A stretch of DNA of 64,000 nucleotides, taken from assembly GCA_023407575.1 (NCBI GenBank), contig JAEYLX010000006.1:189896-253895 (forward strand), written 5' to 3'. The translations under genes and the position numbers were made by a program. Source of the DNA: Bacillota bacterium (GTDB lineage Bacteria > Bacillota > Clostridia > Lachnospirales > Lachnospiraceae). Positions 33,932 to 43,308 of this stretch are shown here, piece after piece. A model generated the notes under the pieces. It worked only from the letters and a program-made list of their open reading frames with translations. It searched no databases and was not told where the DNA came from. How positions within the stretch are numbered: position 1 is the first letter of the stretch; every line of letters begins with the position of its first letter.

Positions 33932-35209
33932 TTATATTTCTTTAAAATTAAACTTCTTCTCACCACTGGAATAGTCTGCAACTATTTGACCGCTGCCAAA
34001 AAGCTTATATTTATAGCTCACTAAGCCTTCCAGTCCTACTGGTCCTCTGGCATGAAGTTTTCCTGTGCTAATTCCAACCTCTGCTCCAAACCCATAGCGG
34101 AAGCCATCTGCAAAACGTGTGGAGCAGTTTTGGTATACACTTGCAGAATCCACCATTCTCATAAATAATTCTGCTGCTCCTGAATCTTCCGTAATAATAC
34201 TATCCGTATGATGTGACCCATAATAATTGATATGATCGATTGCTTCCTCTACTGTCTCAACTGTCTTTACAGAAATAATATAGTTCAAATATTCCGTATG
34301 ATAATCTTCCTCTTCAACAGGCTTGCAATCTATAATTTGACGGATATCCTCTGTAGCTCGAACCTCAACATCTTTTTCCTTTAACGCCTTCATCAATTCA
34401 GGCATAAGATTTCCCACAACATCCTTATGAACCAGTAAAGTTTCCACGGTATTACAAGCAGACACATACTGCGTTTTTGAATCCACTATAATAGGAATTG
34501 CTTTATTAATATCAGCGGTTCGATCAACATAGATATGACAGATTCCATCGGCATGACCCATAACTGGAATCTTTGTGTTATTCATAATATATTGAACAAA
34601 GGAGTTGGAACCTCTTGGTATAAGTAAATCCACTGACTCGTGGCAGGTTAAAAGTTCCTTGATCTCATTTCTTTCTTCCAATTGCAACATACAGTTTGCT
34701 GGAACTCCGACCTTGGTGACAGCCTCGTGTATTACAGTGAATAGTGCCTTATTCGTCTTCATGGCTTCACTTCCGCCTTTTAAAATCACACAATTGCCAC
34801 TTTTTAGACAGAGCGCAGAAATTTGAACTAAAGCATCCGGTCTCGCTTCAAAAATAATACCAATTACTCCAATTGGGCAACTATCTCTATATAACGTTAA
34901 GCCTTCATCCAGTTCTCTGGCAAGCTGTCTCTTATTCAAAGGATCTGGCAGGGCAATCAAATCCTGAATTCCTGTAACTACATCAGCCAATTTCTTTTCA
35001 TCGAATTTTAATCGACCTAAAACAGATGCAGCAATTCCATCTCTTTTTGCTGCCTCCATATCTTCCTGGTTAGCATTTAAAATCACATCTTTATGGTCGT
35101 TAAGGGCATCTATTACAGTTAATAGAGCCTTATTTCTCTCCTCTAGGGATAGCATCTGCAGCTTAGGGCTTGCTAACTTAACTTTTCTAATCTCTTCTTG
35201 TATTGTCAT
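33932..35209 (-). CDS. proA: glutamate-5-semialdehyde dehydrogenase
   Basis: ProA reduces gamma-glutamyl phosphate to glutamate-5-semialdehyde with NADPH, the second step of proline synthesis. The 425-residue length is typical. Visible parts include GVIGIIFEARPDALVQISAL, LKSGNCVILKGGSEA (nucleotide binding), the catalytic Cys in YVSACNTVETLLVHKD, and RFADGFRYGFGAEVGISTG. The usual partner proB is not adjacent in this window. The start at 35209 is followed by the expected MTIQEEIRKVKLASPKLQ N-terminus. Confidence 0.96.
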   Translation of the reverse strand: MTIQEEIRKVKLASPKLQMLSLEERNKALLTVIDALNDHKDVILNANQEDMEAAKRDGIAASVLGRLKFDEKKLADVVTGIQDLIALPDPLNKRQLARELDEGLTLYRDSCPIGVIGIIFEARPDALVQISALCLKSGNCVILKGGSEAMKTNKALFTVIHEAVTKVGVPANCMLQLEERNEIKELLTCHESVDLLIPRGSNSFVQYIMNNTKIPVMGHADGICHIYVDRTADINKAIPIIVDSKTQYVSACNTVETLLVHKDVVGNLMPELMKALKEKDVEVRATEDIRQIIDCKPVEEEDYHTEYLNYIISVKTVETVEEAIDHINYYGSHHTDSIITEDSGAAELFMRMVDSASVYQNCSTRFADGFRYGFGAEVGISTGKLHARGPVGLEGLVSYKYKLFGSGQIVADYSSGEKKFNFKEI

Positions 35210-35570
35210 CCGCTATTCTCCTTTTCTGCAAGCAAGCTTGCAATACCTCATCCTGTTTTCATTACTACCACATACTTTAATCCTGCACCTCGGTGCAGGT
35301 TCCTTACAATAATTTACCATGAATCCCTAGTTAGCACAAGAAAAACTCAAATACAAAGAAAATATTTTAAAGGATATTAAAAAACTTCATATATTTTTGA
35401 AGATATCTTCCTAATTGCCTCGTTATCTATTCATGTAACAAGATGGGATCCCTTGCTTCACATAAATTAATTTCAATCACCATGATTTAAAAAGGTAGAA
35501 ATTGTCTTTTTAATTTTCTTCAAAGTTGAAGACATATCACTTATACTATCGTTATAGAGCTTGTAACGGA
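35210..35570. other. intergenic region between proA and the sigma-factor gene
   Basis: No gene is seen. In the proA leader a hairpin CCTGCAC-ctcg-GTGCAGG (35282-35288 with 35293-35299) could form, about 75-90 bp upstream of the proA start; it has no T-run, so it is not a terminator. A promoter for the sigma operon should lie near 35500-35560 but no box stands out. Confidence 0.4.
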
Positions 35571-35585
35571 AAGGAGGCGGATGTA

Positions 35586-36101
35586 ATTAATAATGATCAA
35601 TACTATGAATACCTAATAGATACCTATCAAAATTTGATTTATACCATCTGCTTTCGAATTGTAAAGGATTATTTTGAAGCTGAGGACCTCGCTCAAGAAA
35701 CTTTTCTTTCCGCTTACAAACACCTTTCCACCTTTGATCGACAATATGAAAAAGCCTGGTTAAGCAGAATAGCGACAAATAAATGTTTGGACTACATAAA
35801 AAGAGCCGAACGTCAAAGCATACCAACAGAGGACGAATATTTTCACGCACAGCCAAGTATTACTGCTTCACTGGAAGACAAAGTAATGGAAGCTGAAGTA
35901 AAGCGACAACTATCGGAACAGTGCGGTAAGCTTAAATCTCCTTATCGGGAAATAGCACTTGATTACTTCTATCGGGAACTGACGGCTGCGGAGATTGCCA
36001 ATAAAACAGGTAAGAATCTAAAGACTGTACAAACGCAAATATATCGAGCAAGATCTTTATTACAGAAAAAGTATGGAAAGGAGGCATTTGCTCATGAATA
36101 A
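35586..36101 (+). CDS. sigma-70 family (ECF-type) RNA polymerase sigma factor
   Basis: The protein has the two ECF regions: sigma2 (LIYTICFRIVKDYFEAEDLAQETF, with WLSRIATNKCLDYIKR) and sigma4 (LTAAEIANKTGKNLKTVQTQIYRAR). Its product would redirect RNA polymerase to an envelope-stress regulon. The start is uncertain: a good AAGGAGG (35571-35577) lies 8 bp before ATT 35586, and no ATG, GTG or TTG is in frame there. The TTG at 35526 is in frame but has no binding site and adds 20 residues not expected of the family. The gene overlaps the anti-sigma gene by 8 bp. Confidence 0.85.
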   Translation: MNNDQYYEYLIDTYQNLIYTICFRIVKDYFEAEDLAQETFLSAYKHLSTFDRQYEKAWLSRIATNKCLDYIKRAERQSIPTEDEYFHAQPSITASLEDKVMEAEVKRQLSEQCGKLKSPYREIALDYFYRELTAAEIANKTGKNLKTVQTQIYRARSLLQKKYGKEAFAHE

Positions 36102-36609
36102 GAGAACGCATATATCAGATCTAGAATTTACAGCAATTCTTCAAGATGATGTAACACCTGTGGAAACAACCGTATTCTTTGAACACATTGCATCCTGTAA
36201 CTATTGTTCTGAACGTTTTGCCTCTGCTGTAGCTGGGGACCTAATGATAGCTCCAAGGGATCTGAAAACAAATCTGTTAAAAGCAGTTAAAAAACCGGAA
36301 GTACAGTTGGAACGTAAAGCCAGAGAAACAGCAAGGCGAGTTAAATTATTTCTTTATAGCTTAAAAGTTGGTGCTGTCACCGTCTTTGCTCTGGCATTAC
36401 TTATCGTTACTTTGGATTTTTCAAAATCCACTGACATAACAGCTCCTCCTTATGAAGCAAATGTAAATGATATTGAAAACGAGAATACTGATCTATCTTT
36501 TACCACTTTTATAAAAAATCAAATGGATACCTTTACACAAAACATGTTTAATTTTTCAAATAAAATAATGAATACGGAGGTTAATTTAGATGACCAAAAA
36601 GAAAAGTAG
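36094..36609 (+). CDS. membrane anti-sigma factor with zinc-finger (ZAS/HC2) domain
   Basis: The 171-residue protein has an N-terminal zinc anti-sigma motif HxxxCxxC in FEHIASCNYCSERFA (about residues 27-41) and one membrane helix (VGAVTVFALALLIVTLDF, about residues 91-108), followed by an extracellular tail. It should hold the sigma factor encoded just upstream at the membrane until an envelope signal arrives. The ATG at 36094 lies after GGAGG, and the gene overlaps both neighbours (8 bp and 20 bp), showing a tightly coupled operon. Confidence 0.88.
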   Translation: MNKRTHISDLEFTAILQDDVTPVETTVFFEHIASCNYCSERFASAVAGDLMIAPRDLKTNLLKAVKKPEVQLERKARETARRVKLFLYSLKVGAVTVFALALLIVTLDFSKSTDITAPPYEANVNDIENENTDLSFTTFIKNQMDTFTQNMFNFSNKIMNTEVNLDDQKEK

Positions 36610-37156
36610 TTTTCTAACATTTTGTTTTTCCTTTTTACCCGGCGCCGGGCAAATGTATATGGGCTTTATGAAACGAGGTATCAGCCTCATGTCTGCCTTT
36701 TTCTTTCTGATATTTTTAGCTGTTTTTTTCAACCTTAGTCCTATCTTATTTGCTATGCCAATTATATGGTTCTATGCGTTTTTTGACACCTTTAATCTTC
36801 GTGCCTTACCAGATGAGGTTTTTAATTCGGTTCAGGATGATTATCTGTTCTCTATGAAGTTTGCGAAAGAAACCACCAGTTTCTTAGAAGGAAAGTTTCG
36901 TAATATCATTGCTTTAACATTAATTTTCTTTGGTGTTTATATCTTATGGTCTAACTTCATTGGTATTTTTGGTTCAATACTTCCTGATGAAATACGCTAT
37001 GCTTTCTATTCGATAAGCAATAGATTCCCGCAGTTAATCATCAGTATCGCAATTATTGCACTGGGTGTGTACTTGGTACGAGGCAAAAAGAAGGCCTTGG
37101 ACGCAGAGGAACAGTTTACACTTTTACAAGAGAATGGAGGTTTTAAAAATGACTAA
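36590..37156 (+). CDS. polytopic membrane protein of the sigma operon (TM2-like N-terminus)
   Basis: The 188-residue protein begins SSFLTFCFSFLPGAGQMYMG, a TM2-domain-like 'lPGaGqmY.G...RGi' turn between two helices, followed by two more helix pairs near residues 95-115 and 140-160. I cannot name its function. It overlaps the anti-sigma gene by 20 bp and the next gene by 8 bp, so it belongs to the same stress operon. Proteins of this type with PspC/LiaF-like partners are common in Firmicutes envelope-stress operons. Confidence 0.75.
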   Translation: MTKKKSSFLTFCFSFLPGAGQMYMGFMKRGISLMSAFFFLIFLAVFFNLSPILFAMPIIWFYAFFDTFNLRALPDEVFNSVQDDYLFSMKFAKETTSFLEGKFRNIIALTLIFFGVYILWSNFIGIFGSILPDEIRYAFYSISNRFPQLIISIAIIALGVYLVRGKKKALDAEEQFTLLQENGGFKND

Positions 37157-37463
37157 GACTCATCGAGTAGGGACCATCACCCTGGGTGGAATGTTAATTA
37201 CCTTTGGTACTCTTTTTCTACTTCGTATCTTTGTTACTACCATCTCCTATCATATTATTTTTAAGTTATGGCCAATTATTTTTATCCTGCTAGGAATTGA
37301 AGTTTTATTGGCTAACTTTAAACAAAAGGAAGTGACTCTGGTCTATGACAAAACAGCCTTTGCATTAATTATCATTCTCTCCTTTTTTGCGATGGGAATG
37401 TCAATTGCTGAATTTGCCATGACTCAAATTAATTATGAACTTATCAATCATATTAATTATTAA
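37149..37463 (+). CDS. LiaF/LiaI-like small membrane protein
   Basis: This 104-residue protein has three to four hydrophobic helices and the pattern VGTITLGGMLITFGTLFLLR ... IIFKLWPIIFILLGIEVLLA that is typical of the N-terminal transmembrane half of LiaF/LiaI-like (DUF5668) proteins. It has no C-terminal LiaF soluble domain. AATGGAGG lies 7 bp before ATG 37149, making the longer frame (37056) an artefact that overlaps the upstream gene. It is the last gene of the sigma operon and may sense or buffer envelope stress. Confidence 0.75.
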   Translation: MTKTHRVGTITLGGMLITFGTLFLLRIFVTTISYHIIFKLWPIIFILLGIEVLLANFKQKEVTLVYDKTAFALIIILSFFAMGMSIAEFAMTQINYELINHINY

Positions 37464-37498
37464 TTAGCTTTTCCCCATACTAAATTAATAGACTAACT

Positions 37499-37570
37499 GC
37501 AAATAGCAGCTCCACATATCATGTCAGACATATATTTGTCAAAACATATATAAAGGAAGCTGCTATTTGC
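37499..37570. terminator. probable bidirectional terminator between the sigma operon and purL
   Basis: GCAAATAGCAGCT (37499-37511) pairs perfectly with AGCTGCTATTTGC (37558-37570), with a 46-base loop and TTTACT after it. The stem is strong, but the long loop makes a classical terminator less certain. Confidence 0.5.
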
Positions 37571-37622
37571 TTTACTATCACACATATACCTACTCTATTG
37601 GAAATAAACTTATCAACTTACA

Positions 37623-40600
37623 TTATCTAAAATAAGAAACACCTGATTCAAATATATACTGATTTTGCTCACCGGCAATATTAATGGCAACTCCATTACC
37701 ACGTCGTTCGGAATGAGCCATCTTACCAAGGACCCTTCCATCAGGACTTGTAATACCTTCTATCGCATAATAGGAGCCATTCGGGTTATAGTCCACATCC
37801 ATGGTTGGGTTACCCTGAACATCAACATACTGTGTAGCAATCTGTCCATTTTGCAACAATTTCTTAATCCATTCTTCGCTGGCTACAAAACGTCCTTCTC
37901 CATGGGATGCTGGTATGGAATATATTCCTCCAAGTTCAGCTTTCATAAGCCAAGGTGACTTATTGGTAACTACCTTTGTATAAACAGACTTGGATATATG
38001 ACGTCCAATGCGGTTCATAGCAAGTGTTGGTGAATCCTCCTTCTGTGGAGTGATTTCCCCATATGGCACCAAGCCTAGTTTGATAAGTGCTTGAAAGCCA
38101 TTGCAAATACCAAGAACAAGTCCATCTCTATGATTAAGCAAGTCGGTTACTGCATCCTTTATCTTTTCATTACGGAATGCTGTTGCAATAAACTTACCTG
38201 AGCCATCCGGTTCATCACCTGCTGAAAATCCACCGGGGAACATTAAAATCTGTGCTGATTGAATCCCTTTAGCAAAGGCTTCCACGGAGGTAAGTATATT
38301 ATCTGCAGAAAGATTTTTAAATACACAGGTTTCAACCTCTGCTCCTGCATTTTCAAATGCCTTTAATGCATCATATTCGCAATTTGTTCCAGGGAACACC
38401 GGTATAAACACCTTAGGCTTCGCCACTTTATTCTTGGATACATAGATTTTCTTTGCATCAAACAATTTGCTTTCAATTTCAACTGATTCTATTTCCGTAC
38501 GGGTTGGATATACCTTTTCAAGGGTTCCCATCCAGGCACTTAATGCTTCCTCTATTGCTATCGAAGTATCACCATATACAAAGGTCTGTTCCTCTGTGAT
38601 GGTACCAATCACCTTGAACTCCTCAGCGTTAAATCCTGCTTTGCTAAGTGTATCAGCTTCAGCCTTAGAAATCTCTGTAATAATAGAACCATACGTTGGT
38701 AAAAACAGCTCTTCTTTCGTAAGATCTAATAGCCTTACGCCAAGCTTATTGCCAAAAGCCATCTTACTTATTGCTTCTGCAACACCGCCAATACCAAGAG
38801 CAAATGCAGATACAATCTGACCTTTTTTCATTATATTCGTGATCTTTTCATATAGGTTTTTTACCTGCTCATACTCGGGTAAGCCATATTCATTCTTCTT
38901 TATATCAAAGCGAACAAGAACATTGTCTGCCTTCTTTAATTCCGTTGTAACGATATCCTGACTCTTTGCCATATCAACTGCAAAAGATACCAGAGTCGGA
39001 GGTACATCAATTTGATCAAAACTTCCTGACATACTATCCTTACCGCCAATGGAAGGAAGTCCCAGCTTAATCTGTGCATCATAGGCACCTAATAGTGCCG
39101 CAAAAGGTTGCCCCCAACGACTAGGGTTATCACCCAGTTTCTGAAAGAATTCCTGGAAGGTAAATCGTATTTTACTATAGTCTCCACCTGCTGCTACAAT
39201 CTTTGCCACGGAAGAAAGTACCGAATAAATAGATCCATGAAAGGGTGACCAGCTGGACAAATACGGATCAAATCCATAGCTCATCATAGATACCGTATCG
39301 CATTCACCCTCAAGTACAGGAAGTTTTGCTGTCATCGTCTGAATTGGTGACAACTGATATTTTCCACCAAACGGCATTGTAACAGTCGACGCACCAATGG
39401 AGCTGTCAAACATTTCAACAAGTCCTTTTTTCGCACATACATTGAGATTGGATAAAGCCTGTAGCCAAGTTTCTTTCATACTTTCTGTTATATTAATGGC
39501 CCCTTTATCCAGGTAATTATCCGCTTGGTCTGGAACATTTATATAGGCATCCGCTTCCTGATGAGCACCGTTGGTATCCAGAAAAGCTCTGGATATATTA
39601 ACGATCTCTTGTCCTCTCCAATTCATGATAAGCCTTGGAGCTTCCGTAACCTCTGCAACAACCACTGCCTCCAGGTTTTCTTCCTGTGCAAAGGAAAGTA
39701 GTGTGTCCATGTCTTTTGGATCAACCACAATTGCCATTCTTTCCTGTGATTCAGAAATTGCAAGCTCTGTACCATCAAGTCCTGCATATTTCTTGGGTAC
39801 TCTATCCAAATCTATCTTAAGTCCAGCTGCCAACTCACCGATTGCAACTGATACTCCGCCAGCACCAAAGTCATTACATTTCTTGATTAGGCGACTGACT
39901 TCTTCTCTTCGAAATAATCTCTGTAATTTACGCTCGGTTGGCGCATTACCCTTTTGAACCTCTGCACCACAAGTATGAATGGAGTCTGTGGTATGGCTCT
40001 TGGAAGACCCTGTTGCACCACCACAGCCATCACGTCCGGTACGTCCACCCATGAGAATAATAATATCTCCCGGATCTGAATTCTCACGTATTACGTTTTT
40101 TCTGGGGGCTGCACCCATAACAGCTCCGATTTCCATTCTTTTTGCCACATAGTTTGGATGATAAATCTCATCCACAAGTCCAGTTGCAAGACCAATTTGA
40201 TTTCCATAGGAGCTATATCCCGAGGCTGCACCAGTACATATTTTTCTCTGTGCTAATTTACCAGTTAACGTATCCTTTACAGGAACTGTTGGGTCGCCTG
40301 CACCAGTTACCCTCATTGCCTGATATACATATCCTCTTCCTGACAGTGGATCGCGGATTGCACCGCCCAGGCAGGTGGCTGCACCACCAAAAGGTTCTAT
40401 TTCTGTGGGATGGTTATGAGTCTCATTTTTAAAGAAAACTAACCATTCCTCTGTCTTTCCATCTATGGTTACAGGCACAATAATGGAACATGCATTGATC
40501 TCATCGGATACTTCCATGTCCTCAAGCTTGCCTTCTGCTTTTAACTTTTTCATCGCCAATAAAGCAACATCCATTAAAGATACATATTTATCGGCTCTTC

Positions 40601-41399
40601 CTTGATAGAGCTTTTCACGGTCAGTCAAATAAGCATCATACGCTTCTTTGATTGGTTTCGTATAAAACCCTTCTTCAAATTCAATGTTTTTTAATTCTGT
40701 GAGGAAGGTAGTATGACGGCAATGATCTGACCAATAGGTATCAAGAACGCGAATTTCCGTCATAGAAGGGTCTCTTTTTTCTTCGTCTTTATAATAGTTT
40801 TGAATAAATATGAAATCTCGGAAAGTCATCGCAAGATTTAAGGAATCATAAAACTCCTTAAGGGTTTCTTCCTGCATGGTTTTAAATCCTTCTATGATTA
40901 AAACATCTTCTGGCTCGTCAAAAGCAGTCACCAATGTATTTGGCTTGCTCTCCTGTGCCTCACGAGAATCTACTGGATTGATGCAATATCCTCTAATCTT
41001 ATTAAATTCTTCCTTTGTAAACTCACCAGACATTACATAAGTAGTTGCGGAGCGAATCACTGGCTCTTCTTTTTCATTTAAAAGCTTTACACATTGCTCC
41101 GCAGAGTCTGCCCTCTGATCAAATTGTCCAGGTAAGTACTCTACTGTAAATACACGGTCACCGTTCTCTATTTCAAATGTTTCTTCATACAAAATATCCA
41201 CCGGAGGTTCTGAAAACACTGTTCCAAGTGCTTTATTATAGATTTGCTCACTGATATTTTCTATATCATAGCGTATTAAAACACGCACGTTATCGAGGTT
41301 CTTAACCCCAAGATAGCTGCGCAGCTCAGTTACTAATTCCTTCGCTCTTACAGCATAGGGTGTTTTCTTTTCTACATAAATTCTCTTTACAATGCCCAT
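37623..41399 (-). CDS. purL: phosphoribosylformylglycinamidine synthase (single-chain)
   Basis: This enzyme converts FGAR, ATP and glutamine to FGAM in purine synthesis. The 1258-residue chain includes an N-terminal PurS-like region, the FGAM-synthase core with YWSDHCRHTTF, FFKNETHNHPTEIEPFGGAA and CGGATGSSKSH, and a C-terminal class I glutamine amidotransferase domain with FPGTNCEYDA, LGICNGFQAL (nucleophile Cys) and SHGEGRF (catalytic His-x-Glu). It is the large, fused form used by many clostridia in place of separate PurS/PurL/PurQ. No other pur genes are adjacent. Confidence 0.96.
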   Translation of the reverse strand: MGIVKRIYVEKKTPYAVRAKELVTELRSYLGVKNLDNVRVLIRYDIENISEQIYNKALGTVFSEPPVDILYEETFEIENGDRVFTVEYLPGQFDQRADSAEQCVKLLNEKEEPVIRSATTYVMSGEFTKEEFNKIRGYCINPVDSREAQESKPNTLVTAFDEPEDVLIIEGFKTMQEETLKEFYDSLNLAMTFRDFIFIQNYYKDEEKRDPSMTEIRVLDTYWSDHCRHTTFLTELKNIEFEEGFYTKPIKEAYDAYLTDREKLYQGRADKYVSLMDVALLAMKKLKAEGKLEDMEVSDEINACSIIVPVTIDGKTEEWLVFFKNETHNHPTEIEPFGGAATCLGGAIRDPLSGRGYVYQAMRVTGAGDPTVPVKDTLTGKLAQRKICTGAASGYSSYGNQIGLATGLVDEIYHPNYVAKRMEIGAVMGAAPRKNVIRENSDPGDIIILMGGRTGRDGCGGATGSSKSHTTDSIHTCGAEVQKGNAPTERKLQRLFRREEVSRLIKKCNDFGAGGVSVAIGELAAGLKIDLDRVPKKYAGLDGTELAISESQERMAIVVDPKDMDTLLSFAQEENLEAVVVAEVTEAPRLIMNWRGQEIVNISRAFLDTNGAHQEADAYINVPDQADNYLDKGAINITESMKETWLQALSNLNVCAKKGLVEMFDSSIGASTVTMPFGGKYQLSPIQTMTAKLPVLEGECDTVSMMSYGFDPYLSSWSPFHGSIYSVLSSVAKIVAAGGDYSKIRFTFQEFFQKLGDNPSRWGQPFAALLGAYDAQIKLGLPSIGGKDSMSGSFDQIDVPPTLVSFAVDMAKSQDIVTTELKKADNVLVRFDIKKNEYGLPEYEQVKNLYEKITNIMKKGQIVSAFALGIGGVAEAISKMAFGNKLGVRLLDLTKEELFLPTYGSIITEISKAEADTLSKAGFNAEEFKVIGTITEEQTFVYGDTSIAIEEALSAWMGTLEKVYPTRTEIESVEIESKLFDAKKIYVSKNKVAKPKVFIPVFPGTNCEYDALKAFENAGAEVETCVFKNLSADNILTSVEAFAKGIQSAQILMFPGGFSAGDEPDGSGKFIATAFRNEKIKDAVTDLLNHRDGLVLGICNGFQALIKLGLVPYGEITPQKEDSPTLAMNRIGRHISKSVYTKVVTNKSPWLMKAELGGIYSIPASHGEGRFVASEEWIKKLLQNGQIATQYVDVQGNPTMDVDYNPNGSYYAIEGITSPDGRVLGKMAHSERRGNGVAINIAGEQNQYIFESGVSYFR

Positions 41400-41445
41400 A
41401 TGGTTACTCCTTTATGTGTACTCATGACAAGCTTAATTTACTTGC

Positions 41446-41454
41446 ATTATAGCA
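41446..41454 (-). promoter_or_regulatory. extended -10 promoter element for purL
   Basis: On the minus strand TGCTATAAT (plus 41446-41454) is a perfect extended -10 box, about 40-45 bp upstream of the purL start codon. No good -35 box stands 17 bp upstream. A G-rich purine riboswitch was not found in the leader. Confidence 0.45.
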
Positions 41455-41561
41455 TAGCATAACTTATAATCATAATTAATATATGTTAATCTTTTTATTA
41501 GACTTGCTAATCAATTGTATATTTTTTTACTTACAGAATCAATCTAGGGAAGGAAATTACC

Positions 41562-42440
41562 ATGGATATCAATTACGAATTGTATAAGGTTTTCTATCAT
41601 GTAGCAAAAAGCCTTAGCTTCTCCGAAGCAGCGGATGCTTTATATATTTCTCAATCTGCAGTAAGCCAATCCATAAAGACATTGGAAAAACGCTTAAATC
41701 AAACCCTATTTATCCGCAGCACAAAGAGAGTTGCACTAACAAAAGAAGGTGAACTCTTATTAAAACATATTGAACCAGCTATCAATTTAATCAGCCGTGG
41801 TGAAAATCAACTCTGTGTAGATCCAAAGAATGGTGTTCAACTTAGAATTGGTGCAAGCGATACCATATGCCGCTACTATCTTGTACCCTTTCTTAATCAA
41901 TTCCATAAGAAATTCCCAAATATTCATATCAAGGTTACCAATGGAACCTCTTTACAATGTGCAAAACTTTTGGAGCGCAATGAGGTGGATGTTATTGTGA
42001 CCAACTCTCCAAACAGTGCCTTGAACAATATGATGCAGATTATTCCTGTAAAAGAGTTTCGAGATGTTTTTATTGCAAATGCAGAAGCATTTCCCATCAC
42101 TGATCGTCTCATTACCTTACAAGAGCTTCAGCAATTCCCTATTTTAATGCTGGATAAGAAATCTACTACAAGTATATTCCTTCATAATTTATTCCTGGAA
42201 AGTTCCTTGGATTTAGTGCCTGCTATTGAACTTAGCAGCAACGATCTTCTGATTGACCTAGCCAGAATTGGACTTGGAATTGCATTTGTTCCAGACTTTT
42301 GTACTAAGAGTATGGATAATTTATCCGTTATCCATACGAATCAGGATATCCCTGCTCGTCTGCTTGTGGCTGCTTATAATAGTGATATTCCTATCTCTGA
42401 TGCTGCAAAATTCTTTATTGACAGCTTAGTAGAGGGATAA
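41562..42440 (+). CDS. LysR family transcriptional regulator
   Basis: The 292-residue protein has the N-terminal LysR helix-turn-helix (YKVFYHVAKSLSFSEAADAL, then LYISQSAVSQSIKTLEKRLN, residues 7-45) and a C-terminal type 2 periplasmic-binding-like effector domain (IRIGASDTICRYYLVPFLNQ region, then SSNDLLIDLARIGLGIAFVP). It is divergent from purL, so the 162-bp gap may contain sites it controls. The effector is unknown. It ends at a hairpin terminator. Confidence 0.93.
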   Translation: MDINYELYKVFYHVAKSLSFSEAADALYISQSAVSQSIKTLEKRLNQTLFIRSTKRVALTKEGELLLKHIEPAINLISRGENQLCVDPKNGVQLRIGASDTICRYYLVPFLNQFHKKFPNIHIKVTNGTSLQCAKLLERNEVDVIVTNSPNSALNNMMQIIPVKEFRDVFIANAEAFPITDRLITLQELQQFPILMLDKKSTTSIFLHNLFLESSLDLVPAIELSSNDLLIDLARIGLGIAFVPDFCTKSMDNLSVIHTNQDIPARLLVAAYNSDIPISDAAKFFIDSLVEG

Positions 42441-42461
42441 AAATAAAGTTATAGAGATATT

Positions 42462-42500
42462 AAAGGGTTGCACATTAATTTGTGTAATCCTTTCTTTCTT
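42462..42500 (+). terminator. intrinsic terminator of the LysR-type gene
   Basis: AAAGGGTTGCACA (42462-42474) pairs with TGTGTAATCCTTT (42481-42493) with two G-U pairs and a six-base loop, followed by CTTTCTT. Confidence 0.7.
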
Positions 42501-42596
42501 CTATAACTTCTGTGATTTAATTCTTTGTATTATGATTAAGAATATTTCTTAGCTTGTAATGTGATATGCTTAAAATAGTCAACGGTAAAGCTCCGG

Positions 42597-43076
42597 TTAT
42601 TTAAACTCTTCCAGTCTACCCTGAATTACTTTATTGTAGTTTAATACTTTTCTTTCATATTCCTCATTCATAAATCTAGAGGTAATTAAGAAATCTGCTG
42701 TTGCTCTGTTGTTAGCCACTGGAATATCATAAACTGCACTGATACGAAGTAATGCCTTTACATCCGGGTCGTGAGGTTGAGAAGCTAGCGGATCCCAAAA
42801 GAATATTACAAAATCAATATTTCCTTCAACAATACGGGAACCAATCTGCTGATCGCCACCTAAAGGACCACTATTGTATGCCTTTACCGGTAATCCAGTT
42901 TGATCTACAATTAATCTTGCTGTCGTACCTGTACCACATAGAAAGTGACTTTTTAAAATATCCTTATTTTTTTCCACCCATTCCACTAACTCATGTTTCT
43001 TTGTATCATGAGCAATTAATGCAATATGCTTTTGCTTTTTAATACTAAAATTAATATAATCATCGTTTATCATCAT
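42597..43076 (-). CDS. mgsA: methylglyoxal synthase
   Basis: MgsA converts dihydroxyacetone phosphate to methylglyoxal and phosphate, a bypass that relieves sugar-phosphate overload. The 159-residue protein has the complete set of family blocks: IALIAHDTKKHELVEW, FLCGTGTTARLI (phosphate binding), YNSGPLGGDQQIG (with the catalytic Asp) and FFWDPLASQPHDPDVKALLR, followed by IPVANNRATADFLITS. The first of two adjacent ATGs lies 8 bp after AAGGAG. In a mannan and cellulose degrader this safety valve fits fast sugar flux. Confidence 0.96.
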   Translation of the reverse strand: MMINDDYINFSIKKQKHIALIAHDTKKHELVEWVEKNKDILKSHFLCGTGTTARLIVDQTGLPVKAYNSGPLGGDQQIGSRIVEGNIDFVIFFWDPLASQPHDPDVKALLRISAVYDIPVANNRATADFLITSRFMNEEYERKVLNYNKVIQGRLEEFK

Positions 43077-43241
43077 ATGTTTTTCTCCTTGTTGTTAATT
43101 TAAGTTTATACACCTTCATCATATAAGAAAAATTTGACGATTGCAAGTGTCAACTGAAAATTTAGCATAAGCTTCACATTAGTGGTAATAATACCAAAGT
43201 AATAATACTGTAAATTTTTTACCAATTATGAAAATAAAGAC

Positions 43242-43269
43242 TTGTATTTTACGGACAGCTTGTTATAAT
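43242..43269 (+). promoter_or_regulatory. promoter of the encapsulin operon
   Basis: TTGTAT (43242-43247) and TATAAT (43264-43269) are separated by 16 bp and lie about 40 bp upstream of the cargo start codon. I did not find a convincing PerR or Fur box next to it. Confidence 0.55.
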
Positions 43270-43308
43270 TAAATAACAGTAATAATTCCTATTTCAAGGA
43301 GGTAAGTT

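Noticed and set aside
38467..40432. Several plus-strand frames of 96-128 residues inside purL
   Set aside because: All are antisense to the conserved purL coding sequence.
41400..41561. Purine riboswitch in front of purL
   Set aside because: The leader has no conserved purine aptamer core and is too short; only an extended -10 box was recognised.
43140..43308. PerR or Fur box before the encapsulin operon
   Set aside because: TTATAATTAAATAAC at 43263-43277 agrees with the PerR consensus only in its first half.
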